A stretch of 64,000 nt of DNA from Yinghuangia sp035454725 (GCF_051388935.1 NZ_JBPKBI010000012.1:1-64000), one strand, 5' to 3'. Counted from the stretch's first letter, positions 8,014 to 17,504 are shown. A program made the numbers and translations. The notes: a model not told the origin generated them from the letters alone.

Positions 8014-9173
8014 ACGCCCTCGGTTGGCGGGCGCTGGTGCGATGCGGCACCGTCCTCGCCGCCGCGGGCGCCGCGCATGCATGGGTGAACGCCGCGCGGT
8101 TGCGGGTTCCGCCGTCGACACCGCCGCAAGTCCGAGAGCCGGTCTCGGTGTTGGTCCCGGCACGGGACGAGGCCGGGAACATCGGCGCCTGTGTCCGTTC
8201 CCTGTTGGCGCAGCAGGGTGTGGACGACTTGGAGGTACTCGTCCTCGACGACGGTTCGACGGACGACACCGCAGTGGCCGCCACTGCCGCGGCCTTCGCG
8301 GCGCCCACCCGGGCCGCATTCAAGGTGATCCGCGGTGGCGACGGGCCGGGCCCGGTGACCGCGGGCAAGACCCGCGCCTGCGAACGGCTGGCCGCCGCCG
8401 CCCGCGGCTGCGTCCTGGTGTTCGTCGACGCGGACGTGATCCTGGCACCGCACGCGGTCGCCGCATCCGTCGCGCTGCTGCGGCAAGCCCGGCTGGATCT
8501 CGTCTCGCCGTATCCTCGGCAACTGGCCGACGGCCTCGCGCCACGACTGGTCCAGCCGCTGCTGCAGTGGTCGTGGCTGACCACTCTTCCGTTGCAAGCG
8601 GCCGAACGGTCCCGGCGGCCGTCCCTGACAGCCGCCAACGGACAGTTCCTCGTCGTCGACCGCCACGCGTACGACGCCTGCGGCGGTTTCGGCGCCTTAC
8701 GGACGGCCTCCGAGCGGGTCCTCGACGACATCGCTCTGCTTCGAGCGGTCAAGCGCGCCTGGGGACGGGGTGTGGTCGTTGACGGAACCCACCTGGCCGT
8801 CTGCCGCATGTACGAGGGCTGGGCCGATCTGAGGGACGGCTACAGCAAGTCACTGTGGGCCGCGTTCGGCGCTCCGGGCAAGGCCGCAGCAGTCGGCGCG
8901 GCCTTGGCGCTGGTCTACCTCGTCCCTCCGGCCGCGGCGCTGGCGGGCTCGCGCACCGGCGCACTCGGCTACGCGTTCGCAGTCGCCGGACGGGTGATCT
9001 GCGCGCGCCGCACCGGAGGGCGGGCGTGGCCGGACAGCCTCGCCCATCCGCTGTCGGTCATCGTCTGGGGGGTGCTCACCGCCCGGTCGTTCCGGCACCA
9101 CCGCCGTGGGACGCTCCACTGGAAGGGTCGCCCCGTCCACACCCCACAGGCGTACCCGCCGTGGCACGGGTGA
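8010..9173 (+). CDS. Family 2 glycosyltransferase, probable carotenoid glycosyltransferase (CruC-like)
   Basis: 387 residues. A single N-terminal hydrophobic segment is followed by a GT-A domain with VSVLVPARDEAGNI (46-59), LDDGS (79-83) and the metal-binding VDADV (139-143). Acceptor-region motifs ANGQF and DDIALLRAVK follow, then two or more hydrophobic segments at the C-terminus. This layout matches CruC-type carotenoid glycosyltransferases that glycosylate a 1'-hydroxyl group at the membrane. The start overlaps cruF (ATGA), and the 3' end overlaps the next gene by 13 bases, so the proteins are likely made together. Family and fold are clear; the donor sugar is unknown. Confidence 0.8.
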   Translation: MNALGWRALVRCGTVLAAAGAAHAWVNAARLRVPPSTPPQVREPVSVLVPARDEAGNIGACVRSLLAQQGVDDLEVLVLDDGSTDDTAVAATAAAFAAPTRAAFKVIRGGDGPGPVTAGKTRACERLAAAARGCVLVFVDADVILAPHAVAASVALLRQARLDLVSPYPRQLADGLAPRLVQPLLQWSWLTTLPLQAAERSRRPSLTAANGQFLVVDRHAYDACGGFGALRTASERVLDDIALLRAVKRAWGRGVVVDGTHLAVCRMYEGWADLRDGYSKSLWAAFGAPGKAAAVGAALALVYLVPPAAALAGSRTGALGYAFAVAGRVICARRTGGRAWPDSLAHPLSVIVWGVLTARSFRHHRRGTLHWKGRPVHTPQAYPPWHG

Positions 9174-10654
9174 TCGTGATCGGCGCGGGCATGGGCGGTT
9201 TGGCCGTCGCCGCCCGCCTCGCCGCCCTGGGGCACCGCGTCACCCTCTGCGAGCGAACAGCGGCGGCCGGCGGAAAAGTGGGCACCTACACCCGCGACGG
9301 CTTCACGTTCGACACCGGGCCCTCACTCCTCACCATGCCGCACGTCTACGAGGAATTGTTCGCCGAGACCGGCGCCCGGCTGCGCGACGCCGTCGACCTG
9401 CTGCCGGTCGACCCGGCCTTCCGCTATCGCTTCCCGGACGGCACCGAACTCGACATGCCGCACGACCAGGCCGCCGTCGGACCCGCCCTCGCCGACGTCC
9501 TCGGGCCGGATGCAGCCGCGGACTGGCAGCGTCTGACCACACACGCGAGCGACCTGTGGCGCGTCGTCGGCCGCCCCGTGCTCGAACAGCCACTCGCCGG
9601 GCTCCGCGACCTCGCCGGCCGCGCCACAGCCATCCGCGACCTGGTCCGCGTCGCCCCGTGGCGCTCGCTGCGCACCCTGGGCCGGACCCGACTGCGCGAC
9701 CCGCGCCTGCGCATGCTCCTCGACCGTTACGCCACCTACACCGGTTCCGACCCCCGCCGCGCGCCCGCTGCCCTTGCCACGATCGTCTGGGCCGAACAGC
9801 ACTTCGGCTGCTGGTACGTGCGCGGCGGCCTGCGCCGACTCGCCGAAGCCCTCGCAGACCATTGCCGCGAACTCGGCGTGCGCGTTCTGCTCGACACGGA
9901 GGTGGCGCAGGTGAACACCACCGGAAGCGGGGCCTCCGGGGTGACCACCGCAGACGGCCGTGTCCTCCCGGCGGACATCGTGGTCTGCGACGCCGACGCC
10001 CGACACCTGTACAGCCGCCTCGTCGACGACCCAAGAGCCCGACGGCCACTGCGCTCCCTGGAAAAGACCCAGCCGTCCTTGTCCGGGTTCGTCGTGCTGC
10101 TCGCCCTCCGCGGCCGGACTCCCCGCCCCGCCCACCACCGTGTGCTCTTCCCCGCCGACTACGACGCCGAGTTCGACGCGCTGTTCGGCAACCGCACACG
10201 ACCGGTGGCCGACCCCACCGTGTATGTCAGCGCGCCCGACGATTCGACCCTGCGCCCCGACGACGACCATGAGGCGTGGTTCGTGCTGGTCAACGCTCCC
10301 CGCTCCGGCCCGCCCGGCAGCCCGGGCACCGTCGATTGGGACGCGCCGGGTCGGGCCTCCGCGTACGCCGACAACATCCTCGACGTCATGGCCGCCCGCG
10401 GGCTGGACGTACGCCATCGGGTCCTGTGGCGCGAGACGCGAACGCCGGCGGACCTTGAGCGCGCCACCGCGGCCCCCGGCGGCGCCATCTACGGCAGCTC
10501 TTCGAATGGCGCCCGCGCGGCTTTCCTGCGCCCGTCCAACCGCTCGCCCGTGCCGGGGGTCTTTCTCGTCGGTGGCTCCGCACACCCCGGAGGCGGCCTG
10601 CCGCTGGTGGCGCTGTCAGCGGCTATCGTCGCCCGCCAGATCGGCCCCGCCTGA
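9161..10654 (+). CDS. crtD: Carotenoid desaturase of the CrtI/CrtD family
   Basis: 497 residues. An FAD-binding Rossmann fold lies at the very N-terminus (VIVIGAGMGGLAVAARLAAL), then TFDTGPSLLTMP (49-60). The C-terminal signature is GVFLVGGSAHPGGGLPLVALS. It is distinct from the dedicated phytoene desaturase encoded at 12641-14131, and its place after a hydratase and glycosyltransferase gene suggests 3',4'-desaturation of the hydroxylated psi-end, the CrtD role in Deinococcus and purple bacteria. The GTG start at 9161 puts the Rossmann glycines at residues 8-13, as expected. It is the last gene of the coupled plus-strand run and ends 8 bases before a convergent gene. Confidence 0.8.
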   Translation: MARVIVIGAGMGGLAVAARLAALGHRVTLCERTAAAGGKVGTYTRDGFTFDTGPSLLTMPHVYEELFAETGARLRDAVDLLPVDPAFRYRFPDGTELDMPHDQAAVGPALADVLGPDAAADWQRLTTHASDLWRVVGRPVLEQPLAGLRDLAGRATAIRDLVRVAPWRSLRTLGRTRLRDPRLRMLLDRYATYTGSDPRRAPAALATIVWAEQHFGCWYVRGGLRRLAEALADHCRELGVRVLLDTEVAQVNTTGSGASGVTTADGRVLPADIVVCDADARHLYSRLVDDPRARRPLRSLEKTQPSLSGFVVLLALRGRTPRPAHHRVLFPADYDAEFDALFGNRTRPVADPTVYVSAPDDSTLRPDDDHEAWFVLVNAPRSGPPGSPGTVDWDAPGRASAYADNILDVMAARGLDVRHRVLWRETRTPADLERATAAPGGAIYGSSSNGARAAFLRPSNRSPVPGVFLVGGSAHPGGGLPLVALSAAIVARQIGPA

Positions 10655-10662
10655 GAACCGAC

Positions 10663-11373
10663 TCACCCGCGCCCGGGAGCGGCGGGCAGCCCACGGCGCA
10701 CCGCGACCCCCAGGTGGACCAAGCCCACAACGGACACCGACGTCCACGCGACCACGGCAGCCACGGCCCACCGTCCGGACGCACCGAACGGCCAGTCGGC
10801 GAACACCCCCTGACACGCGGCGAACACGACGACCACAACAACCCGCGTCGGGCGCTCCGCCACCGTGATCGCCCCCACCCCGGCCATGCCCGCGGCGTTG
10901 GCACGAGCCCGCAGATACTCGTGCAGCAGCACCAGGACGACGACCGCGACACACCAGCGCGGCCAGGCCCCGAGCAGCCACAGCACCATCACCAGCAGTA
11001 CGTCGGTGCAACGGTCGGCCATCGCGTCCAGGACCGCGCCGCGGGGCCCGGCCCGCCCCTGCCGCCGGGCGACCGCGCCGTCCAGGCCGTCCAGCACCCC
11101 GGCCACCAACACCAATCCGGCCGCTGCCAGGGCCCATCTGCCCCCTGCCGCAGCCGGCACGACTGCCACGACGGCCATGCCCAGCGCCGCCATCGTCACC
11201 GCATTCGGCGGCACCGACCTCATCCACGTGGCCCCGGCCAGGGCCCGCATCAGCGCCAGCCATCCCAAGACGACGCGACTGCCCTCCGGCCTGTGACCAC
11301 CGTGCTGGTCGGCCCACTGCGCGAGGTCCTCGTCCCGACACTCGGGACCGTGACCGCCACCGGGCTGCTCCAT
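10663..11373 (-). CDS. CDP-alcohol phosphatidyltransferase family membrane protein
   Basis: 236 residues from ATG 11373, with about six hydrophobic segments. The complete family active site is visible: D98-G99-x2-A102-R103-x8-G112-x3-D116-x3-D120. Such enzymes transfer a phosphoalcohol head group from or onto CDP-diacylglycerol (phosphatidylglycerol phosphate, phosphatidylinositol phosphate and relatives). A longer in-frame start at 11454 exists, but the N-terminus would be of low complexity. It lies between the carotenoid operon and phytoene synthase, transcribed the other way, so it might modify the membrane for the pigment or be unrelated. Substrate unknown. Confidence 0.75.
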   Translation of the reverse strand: MEQPGGGHGPECRDEDLAQWADQHGGHRPEGSRVVLGWLALMRALAGATWMRSVPPNAVTMAALGMAVVAVVPAAAGGRWALAAAGLVLVAGVLDGLDGAVARRQGRAGPRGAVLDAMADRCTDVLLVMVLWLLGAWPRWCVAVVVLVLLHEYLRARANAAGMAGVGAITVAERPTRVVVVVVFAACQGVFADWPFGASGRWAVAAVVAWTSVSVVGLVHLGVAVRRGLPAAPGRG

Positions 11374-11667
11374 TCCGTGAGCGTAAGCCGCAGGCCGGGG
11401 AGCCGCGCGCGTCTCGGCTTGTCCGGCGTGTGACGGCTCGCGGGGCCCGTCCATGACGGCGGGGCGAGCGGCAGAGGAGACGTCTCACGAGCAAGGGGGC
11501 AAAGCCGGGCCGCCCATGAAGTTCGCCGCCCACAGCCATGCCCCGGCTTCGAGGCCCGTGCAGGAGAAGAAGCACCCGAACGCGCCGGGTGCCTCACCTG
11601 CGGTTCGGGCACAGCGTTCGCGACGAACCGGCTGTCGCCGGTGGCCCGAACGCACCGGGAGAGCCGC

Positions 11668-12660
11668 ATGGAGCTGCTGTACGGGGACGCGACCGGCGGC
11701 CGAAGCCGGACGGCCGAGCCGGTGACGCTGTCCGCCGCATACGAACGCTGCCGACGGCTTCACGCACGCCACGGCCGCTCGTACTACCTCGCGACGATGC
11801 TGCTCCCCCGCTGGAAGCGCCGGCATGTTCACGCGCTCTACGGCTTCGCCCGCTACGCGGACGAAATCGTCGACGCCCGGGCGGACACGCGCCCCGGCGA
11901 GCGGCTTCGGGAGCTGCGACGGTTCACCGGCCGGCTGCGACGCGCGTTGGACGGTGTACCGGTGGACGATCCGATCCTGCCCGCGGTTGTTCACACGGTC
12001 CGGGCGTTCGACCTCGACCGGGCGGACTTCGAGGCGTTCGCGGCCTCCATGGAGGCCGATCTGACACGCACGCACTGGGACACCTATGAGGATCTGCTGA
12101 CCTACATGGAAGGATCGGCCGCGGTCATCGGCACGATGACCACACCGATCCTCGAACCCGTGGACCGAGCCGCAGCCCGGGAGCCGGCCCGACAGCTCGG
12201 GTTCGCCTTCCAACTGACCAACTTCATCCGCGACGTCGGCGAAGACCTCGCCCGAGGGCGGATCTACCTGCCGATGTGGGACCTCGACCGGTTCAAGGTC
12301 AGGCCTGCGGACTTGGCCGCCGGCCGGGTCACCGACGGCATCCGTGACCTGCTGCGGTTCGAGATGGGCCGCGCGTGGGCCCACTACCGCGCCGCGGCTC
12401 CCGGCATCGCGATGCTCGCCTCGTCGTCACGCCCGTGCATCGCCACCGCCTTCACGCTGTACTCGGGAATCCTGCGGGAGGTCGAACGGTCCGGCTACCA
12501 GGTGCTCACCGGTCGCGTGACGGTCCCCCGCCGCACGAGGCTCGCGGTGGCCGCGCGCCATGCCGGGCGCGCGGCGATCGCCGCGCGTGCCGAACGCCGC
12601 GTGAGCGTCACGTCTTTCGGCGACCAACCCCCGGCCGGGGTCAACGCACGGGTCCGATGA
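11668..12660 (+). CDS. crtB: Phytoene synthase
   Basis: 330 residues; condenses two geranylgeranyl diphosphates to phytoene, the first committed step to C40 carotenoids. Both Asp-rich motifs are present: DEIVD (65-69) within GFARYADEIVD, and DVGEDLARGRIYLP (189-202). The SYYLATMLLP stretch near residue 38 and the C-terminal CIATAFTLYSGIL helix are also typical. ATG 11668 is chosen over an in-frame start 27 bases upstream because GGGAGAG lies at the right distance before it. Its 3' end overlaps that of the convergent crtI by 20 bases. The substrate-supplying crtE gene is not in the window. Confidence 0.92.
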   Translation: MELLYGDATGGRSRTAEPVTLSAAYERCRRLHARHGRSYYLATMLLPRWKRRHVHALYGFARYADEIVDARADTRPGERLRELRRFTGRLRRALDGVPVDDPILPAVVHTVRAFDLDRADFEAFAASMEADLTRTHWDTYEDLLTYMEGSAAVIGTMTTPILEPVDRAAAREPARQLGFAFQLTNFIRDVGEDLARGRIYLPMWDLDRFKVRPADLAAGRVTDGIRDLLRFEMGRAWAHYRAAAPGIAMLASSSRPCIATAFTLYSGILREVERSGYQVLTGRVTVPRRTRLAVAARHAGRAAIAARAERRVSVTSFGDQPPAGVNARVR

Positions 12661-14131
12661 TGCGCTCGGCCGCCAGCCGCCCGGACAACAGCACCATCGG
12701 CACGCCGACGCCCGGACGGGTGCCGCATCCGGCGAGGACGACGTTGTCCAGGCCACGCACCCGATTCCCGGGCCGGAACGGTCCCGTCTGCAGCAGCGTG
12801 TGCGCGCCGGAGAAGGGGGTGCCCATCGCCAGCCCCTGGTCGAGCCAGTCCGCCGGGGTCACCAGGTGCTCGGCCACGACCGCGCCGCCGAAGCCGGTGA
12901 GACCGCGCGCCTCAAGGGTCGCGGCCAAGTGATCGCGATACGCCCGGCCCCGAGCCCGCCAGTCGGTGGCGCCGCCCAAATGCGGTGCGGGCGCGAGGAC
13001 GTAGTACGTCTGCGCCCCGGCAGGGGCCGCCGCGGGGTCGCTGCGGGTCGGGTTGGTGACCAGCAGTGAGGGGTCCCGCATCGGCACCTTTCTGTCCATC
13101 ACATCGGCGAACACCTCATCCCACTGCTCCCCGAACAGCAGATTGTGGTGGGCGAGATGGTCGTACGCCCGAGCCCCTCCGACATGCCACACCACACACG
13201 ACGGTGACGAGCGCAGCCGCCGCAGGCGCCTCGGGGTGTGACGGGCGGGCAGCAGGTCCCCGTAGGCGGCCGGCAGATCCGGATTGAGGACGAACGCGTC
13301 CGCGGTGAACCGCTCTCCGGCCGCCGTCACCACCGCCTCGGCCCGCCCGCCGCGGGTCTCGACCGCCACGACCTCCGTGCCGTACCGGAAGGTCACGCCG
13401 TGCTTCTCGGCGGCCCCGGCCAGCGCCCGGGGGACCGCGTGGACACCGCCCCGCGGGTAATACACGCCCGCGACCGTGTCCATGTAGGCGATCACCGCGT
13501 ACAGCGCCAGCGCGCGATCAGGTGGGACACCGGCGTACATCGCCTGGAAGGAGAAGACCCGGCGCAGTCGCTCGTCGGCGAAAAACTCCCCGACCCTGGA
13601 CGACAGACGCCGGAAGCCGCCCATGGCGACCAGCCGGGCCAGGTTCGGCCGCAGTACGCCCGGCAGGTCCGCGTGGCTGTCGATGAAGTCGGTGTACTGG
13701 CGCCGGAACAACTCGGCGACGAAGGCGACGAAGGCCCGGTATCCGGCCGCCTCCGCCGCCCCGCACACCCGGGCCACCTCGGCGGCCATGGCCTCCACGT
13801 CCGCGTGCACGTCCAGCGTCGAACCGTCCGCGTAGTGCGCCCGGTAGGCCGGACTCAGCGGCAGCAGGTCCAGCCAATCGGGCAGGTTCTCGCCCACGCA
13901 CGCGAGGGCGTCCTCGATCAGCCCCGGCATGGTCAGCACGGTCGGCCCCGTGTCGAAGGTGAACCCCGCCACCGTCAGCGACCCGGCCCGTCCGCCGGGA
14001 GCAGCGCCGCGTTCGAGAACCGTCACCTCGCGGCCGGCCCCGGCCAGCCGCAGCGCCGCGGACAACCCGCCCAGGCCCGCGCCGACAACGACGACCCGGT
14101 CGGTGCGGCCGGGCACCCTGCGCTTCTTCAC
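12641..14131 (-). CDS. crtI: Phytoene desaturase
   Basis: 496 residues; FAD-dependent desaturase that should convert phytoene to lycopene in successive steps. Dinucleotide-binding VVVVGAGLGGLSAALRLA is at 13-30, followed by ERGAAPGGRAG and TFDTGPTVLTMPG. The bacterial-type-phytoene-desaturase C-terminal signature NVVLAGCGTRPGVGVPMVLLSGR is present in slightly altered form. The start is GTG 14131 with a GGAAGG-type binding site upstream. It lies 27 bases downstream of the lycopene cyclase gene on the same strand, so the two probably share a transcript. Its 3' end overlaps convergent crtB. Confidence 0.92.
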   Translation of the reverse strand: MKKRRVPGRTDRVVVVGAGLGGLSAALRLAGAGREVTVLERGAAPGGRAGSLTVAGFTFDTGPTVLTMPGLIEDALACVGENLPDWLDLLPLSPAYRAHYADGSTLDVHADVEAMAAEVARVCGAAEAAGYRAFVAFVAELFRRQYTDFIDSHADLPGVLRPNLARLVAMGGFRRLSSRVGEFFADERLRRVFSFQAMYAGVPPDRALALYAVIAYMDTVAGVYYPRGGVHAVPRALAGAAEKHGVTFRYGTEVVAVETRGGRAEAVVTAAGERFTADAFVLNPDLPAAYGDLLPARHTPRRLRRLRSSPSCVVWHVGGARAYDHLAHHNLLFGEQWDEVFADVMDRKVPMRDPSLLVTNPTRSDPAAAPAGAQTYYVLAPAPHLGGATDWRARGRAYRDHLAATLEARGLTGFGGAVVAEHLVTPADWLDQGLAMGTPFSGAHTLLQTGPFRPGNRVRGLDNVVLAGCGTRPGVGVPMVLLSGRLAAERIIGPVR

Positions 14132-14158
14132 ACCGTCCTGCCTTCCCGAATGTCGCCG

Positions 14159-14932
14159 TCACTGGGTGGCCCCGGCCGACACCATTTCGGAACGCAGGAC
14201 TCGGGTCCGGACAGCCGGGTGGATGGTCAGCAGCAGCCCGTCCACGAGCAGCAGACTGGTCACCAGGAAGAAGACAACCTCCTCCACGGGGAGACCCATC
14301 GGCCGCAGACCCGCCGTCAAGTCGGGCGAGATCATCCAGATGCCGTCGGTCAGCGCCCACCAGTCCGCCGCGCACAGGTACGCCACCGGCGGCAACACCG
14401 CCAGCGCCCGCACCCCCCGCTCGGCGCGCAGCACATCCGCCCCGACCGCGCGCTGCACCGCCGCCGGGACGCCGCACCACGCCGCGAGCGCCGCCAGGTA
14501 GAACGCGCTGTCCGGCCCTGCCGCCGCCACCGGGACAGCGACGACCACCACAGTCGTCCACCCGGCGGCGGATACCAGACGCAGCCGGGCCGTGGCGGGC
14601 TGGAACGGCCACCGCCTGGCGCGCCGCCCGGCGACCAGGCACGTCCACAGGCCCACGGTGCACGCCTGCGCGACGATGAAGCCGAACTCCTCCGCCGGGA
14701 CGCCCCACCACCATGCCCGGACGCGCTCGTCCGGGTACGACCACAACCCGCGCCCGATCACCCACCGGTCCCACGGAACCGTCCACACCAGCGCCACGAC
14801 GACATACACACCGAGCGCGGCCAGACCCCGGCGGCGCACGACCGGGTCGGTGCCCCGGTCCGCCGCCAAAGCCAACGCCAGGACAAGCACGGGCGGCAGG
14901 ACGAAGACCGAGACGAATCCGAAATAGCTCAC
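14159..14932 (-). CDS. crtY: Lycopene cyclase, fused CrtYc-CrtYd type
   Basis: 257 residues, about seven membrane segments. Two homologous halves each carry the short lycopene-cyclase-domain motifs: WTVPWDRWVIGRGLWSYP and VPAEEFGF in the first half, GIWMISPDL and GLPVEEVVFF in the second. This is the heterodimer-type (CarR/CrtYcd-like) cyclase found in actinobacteria, archaea and fungi, here as a single chain; it forms beta-ionone rings. Given the downstream acyclic-end enzymes, it probably acts on one end only, giving gamma-carotene-type products. The GTG start at 14932 (Tyr-Phe-Gly-Phe directly after it) has an AAAGG box; a longer start at 15016 has no family support. Confidence 0.85.
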   Translation of the reverse strand: MSYFGFVSVFVLPPVLVLALALAADRGTDPVVRRRGLAALGVYVVVALVWTVPWDRWVIGRGLWSYPDERVRAWWWGVPAEEFGFIVAQACTVGLWTCLVAGRRARRWPFQPATARLRLVSAAGWTTVVVVAVPVAAAGPDSAFYLAALAAWCGVPAAVQRAVGADVLRAERGVRALAVLPPVAYLCAADWWALTDGIWMISPDLTAGLRPMGLPVEEVVFFLVTSLLLVDGLLLTIHPAVRTRVLRSEMVSAGATQ

Positions 14933-15317
14933 CGGCAGCCTTTCATCGCAGACCGCGCCGGTACCCACCCGAACTTGGAAAGAACCGTGACCGCCCCCGG
15001 GCAGTGACACGTCCACGAGCTGGGCAGGTCGGGGCGCGACCGCGGCTCCCCCGGCGCCATGCGGCGGGTCAGCCGCGGCCGCGAACGATGCCGGTGCCGG
15101 GGGTGTCGAGGAAACCGGCGAGGGTGACGGCGAAGACGGGCACCGTTGTGTCGCGGACCGCGCGGATGCGGCGGGCGCCCGCGGTGAACGCCGTTGGCGA
15201 CCGGGCGCGCCGCGGTGCCGTCGCGGCAGTCAGTGGCCGCCTTTGGGGGGTGGCGCAGCCGACGTGAGGGAACCCGTGACGACGGTGGCGGCAGCGGTTT
15301 CGCTCTAGGATCCGCGA
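14933..15317. other. Intergenic with decayed sequence
   Basis: About 385 bases between the cyclase and the DUF1963 gene. The minus strand at 15069-15240 has an open stretch (IRAVRDTTVPVFAVTLAGFLD) that looks protein-like but matches no family I recognise; it ends next to repeat copy 2. It may be the fossil of an inserted element or gene. No ribosome binding site for crtY other than the short one at its start was seen. Confidence 0.4.
15176..15239. repeat. Dispersed ~65-bp repeat, copy 2
   Basis: Matches 2375-2440 in the same orientation with about 90% identity and a 2-base indel in a GC-rich core. Both sites flank decayed gene fragments. Confidence 0.6.
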
Positions 15318-16169
15318 ATGGATCTCGGGACACTGCCGGAAGAGTCCGCCCGGCTGATTCGCACGGCACACGAATACCTCCCACCGGACCTCGCCGAACA
15401 GTGGACAGGACTGTTGCGGCCGACTTTGAAGTTCCGGCATGGCGACGACGCCGACCCGGCCGTCGCACACCGCGGCGGAGAACCGCTGATGCCACCGGAC
15501 ATGCCCTGGCCGACCTGGGATGGGGAGGGGCCGCTGTCGCTGATCGCCGGCTTCGACCTCGGTGCGCTGCCGCGCGGGAATCTGAACCTGCCCGACTCCG
15601 GCCTGCTGTACTTCTTCTTGTTCGACGGGCAGGTGTGCGAGAGCACCATGCCCTCGCTGGACGGCGTACCGCAGGCGCACCGCGTCCTCCACATTCCGGC
15701 CGGGACGACCGTGAGGCGGCGGACGCCGCCGCACGTGCTGCGGCCTGTCTCGGCGGAACCGCTGACGGTGTCGGTGGAGTTCACCGCGCCGTCCCAGGCG
15801 TCACACGTCCTGGAGGATCAGTTCGACACCACGGACGCCCGTGTCTCGGAGGCGCTCTACGACGGTGATTTTCACGACGCCCTGGATCTTTGGGAACACT
15901 TGGACCATCAATTGGGCGGCTACCCGTTCTCGCCCCAGAACCCGTCGCTGTGGGACATCGTCGGCGACGAGTCGTTGCAGACCGGTCCCGGCCAACTCGA
16001 AGCCTGGCAAGCCGAATGCAGGCAGTGGTTGACGCTCGCCCAATTCCCACCGGATTACCGGTCCGCGCTTTGGTGTTCCGATACCGGCTACCGGTACTGG
16101 TACATCCGCCGGGAAGACCTCGATGCCCGCCGGTTCGACCGCGCGGCGTTCGCCTGGCAGGACACCTGA
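15318..16169 (+). CDS. YwqG family protein (DUF1963)
   Basis: 283 residues, soluble. The DUF1963 pattern is clear: GGEPLMPPDMPWP (residues 54-66), SLIAGFDLGALP, GLLYFFLFDG, and a C-terminal HQLGGYPFSPQNP block at about 198-210. Members are widespread in Bacillus (YwqG) and actinobacteria, often as orphan genes; the function is unknown and the fold is thought to serve binding. ATG 15318 is the only start before the conserved region; only a weak AGGATCC lies upstream. No operon partner. Confidence 0.8.
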   Translation: MDLGTLPEESARLIRTAHEYLPPDLAEQWTGLLRPTLKFRHGDDADPAVAHRGGEPLMPPDMPWPTWDGEGPLSLIAGFDLGALPRGNLNLPDSGLLYFFLFDGQVCESTMPSLDGVPQAHRVLHIPAGTTVRRRTPPHVLRPVSAEPLTVSVEFTAPSQASHVLEDQFDTTDARVSEALYDGDFHDALDLWEHLDHQLGGYPFSPQNPSLWDIVGDESLQTGPGQLEAWQAECRQWLTLAQFPPDYRSALWCSDTGYRYWYIRREDLDARRFDRAAFAWQDT

Positions 16170-16270
16170 CCTCTCAGCGTCGATCCCAACGGCTCGCTCC
16201 GCCGCAACTCCGAGTCGAGGCACTGGGCCCGCCGGAGCTGCGAAACCGGGGCGGCGCGCCGGGATATCTG

Positions 16271-17206
16271 TCACCGGTAACCGGTCGCGTCCGCGGGCTT
16301 GCCTGGCTCCTCGACCTCGACCAGGTAGCGCCAGCAGTCCGGGCGCGAACCGTCGAGATCGGTGAAGCCGTACTCCTGTGCGAGTTGTCCGCTGGACAGG
16401 GACTGGCCGTTCCGGCGCGCGACGTCGGCGTCGCCGGCCAGCGCCGCGACCGCGCGTCCGACGTACGACGGGCTCTCCGAAATGCAGAAGTGCGGGACCG
16501 TGGCCAGCGCGTCCCGCCAGTTCTCCTCGGTGACGCCGAACCCGTCGAGCATCATCTCCGAGCGCAGCCAGCCCGGGGTGAGCGCGACCGCCGTGCCGCC
16601 GTGCGGCTTCAGCTCGTGCGCGAGCCCGAACGCCATGCGCAGCACGCTGTTCTTGACCAGGTCGTAAAAGTACGAGTTGCGGTAATGCGTTCTGTTGTAC
16701 GCGGCGGTGCCGTCGGTCATCTCGACGACGAGCCCACCCGGTTGCCGTACCAGCAGCGGCAGCAGGAAGTGGCTGGTGATCGCGTGTGTCTCCACGCCCA
16801 GGCGGAGCAGCCGAAGTCCGTCGTCGAGGTCGTGCTCCCAGACCGGCGTGTCGAACGCGAACAGCCGCTCGCCGCCCCAGACATCGTTGACCAGCACGTC
16901 GAGCCGGCCCTGCTCGGCGTCGATGCCCTCGGCCAGCGTACGGACCTGCTCGGGCACCAGGTGGTCGGTCGGCACCGCGATGCCCGTTCCGCCTGCGGCG
17001 GTGACAAGCTCGGCGGTCTCCTCGATGGTCTCGGGACGGTCGTACTCCGAGCGCCGCTCCCGAGTCGTGCGGCCGGTGACGTAGACCGTCGCCCCCGCCG
17101 CGCCGAGCTGCACCGCGATGCCACGCCCGGCGCCCCGGGTGGCCCCCGCGACCAGGGCGATCTTCCCGCGGAGGTCCGGTGCCGATGTATCGGGCTTGAA
17201 CGCCAT
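16271..17206 (-). CDS. SDR family NAD(P)-dependent oxidoreductase
   Basis: 311 residues. The nucleotide-binding motif is a classical variant, LVAGATRGAGRGIAVQLG (18-35), followed by a TGR patch suited to NADP phosphate. The catalytic Tyr-x3-Lys appears as YDLVK in SYFYDLVKNSVLRMA. LTPGWLRSEMM and a long C-terminal extension with a GYRW-like tail match the actinobacterial SDRs of about 300 residues with an extended tail. Substrate unknown. Start ATG 17206 has AAGGACC upstream; a longer open frame to 17452 lacks any homology. Divergent from the DUF1963 gene's direction, with 101 bases between the 3' ends. Confidence 0.85.
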   Translation of the reverse strand: MAFKPDTSAPDLRGKIALVAGATRGAGRGIAVQLGAAGATVYVTGRTTRERRSEYDRPETIEETAELVTAAGGTGIAVPTDHLVPEQVRTLAEGIDAEQGRLDVLVNDVWGGERLFAFDTPVWEHDLDDGLRLLRLGVETHAITSHFLLPLLVRQPGGLVVEMTDGTAAYNRTHYRNSYFYDLVKNSVLRMAFGLAHELKPHGGTAVALTPGWLRSEMMLDGFGVTEENWRDALATVPHFCISESPSYVGRAVAALAGDADVARRNGQSLSSGQLAQEYGFTDLDGSRPDCWRYLVEVEEPGKPADATGYR

Positions 17207-17504
17207 GGTGGTCCTTGTCTGTCCGTCCGACCCGGTCCGTGGGGCCGCCATCGGCGCCGACCGGTGAATCAAGGATCCTCCGAAAACCCGACACCTTGTG
17301 TCGCATTCAGACGACGCTGCGACCGAACAAGGGCACTGTCTGGCTTCGGCTTGTACCGGTGCGGTCCCTGGCCGAAGCCGACACAGCCGCGCTTTGAGGC
17401 AATGCCTCTCGAACGCCTCACCCGAGCCGCTGGTTCGCACGCTGTCGGCCAACGGTCGCCGGTACCGGCAGCGACGAGGAGTCGTCGGCCGGGCGGCCCG
17501 TTAG

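Noticed and set aside
13238..15007. 589-residue plus-strand frame opposite crtI and crtY
   Set aside because: Shadow frame; no family pattern and the crtI and crtY frames are unambiguous.
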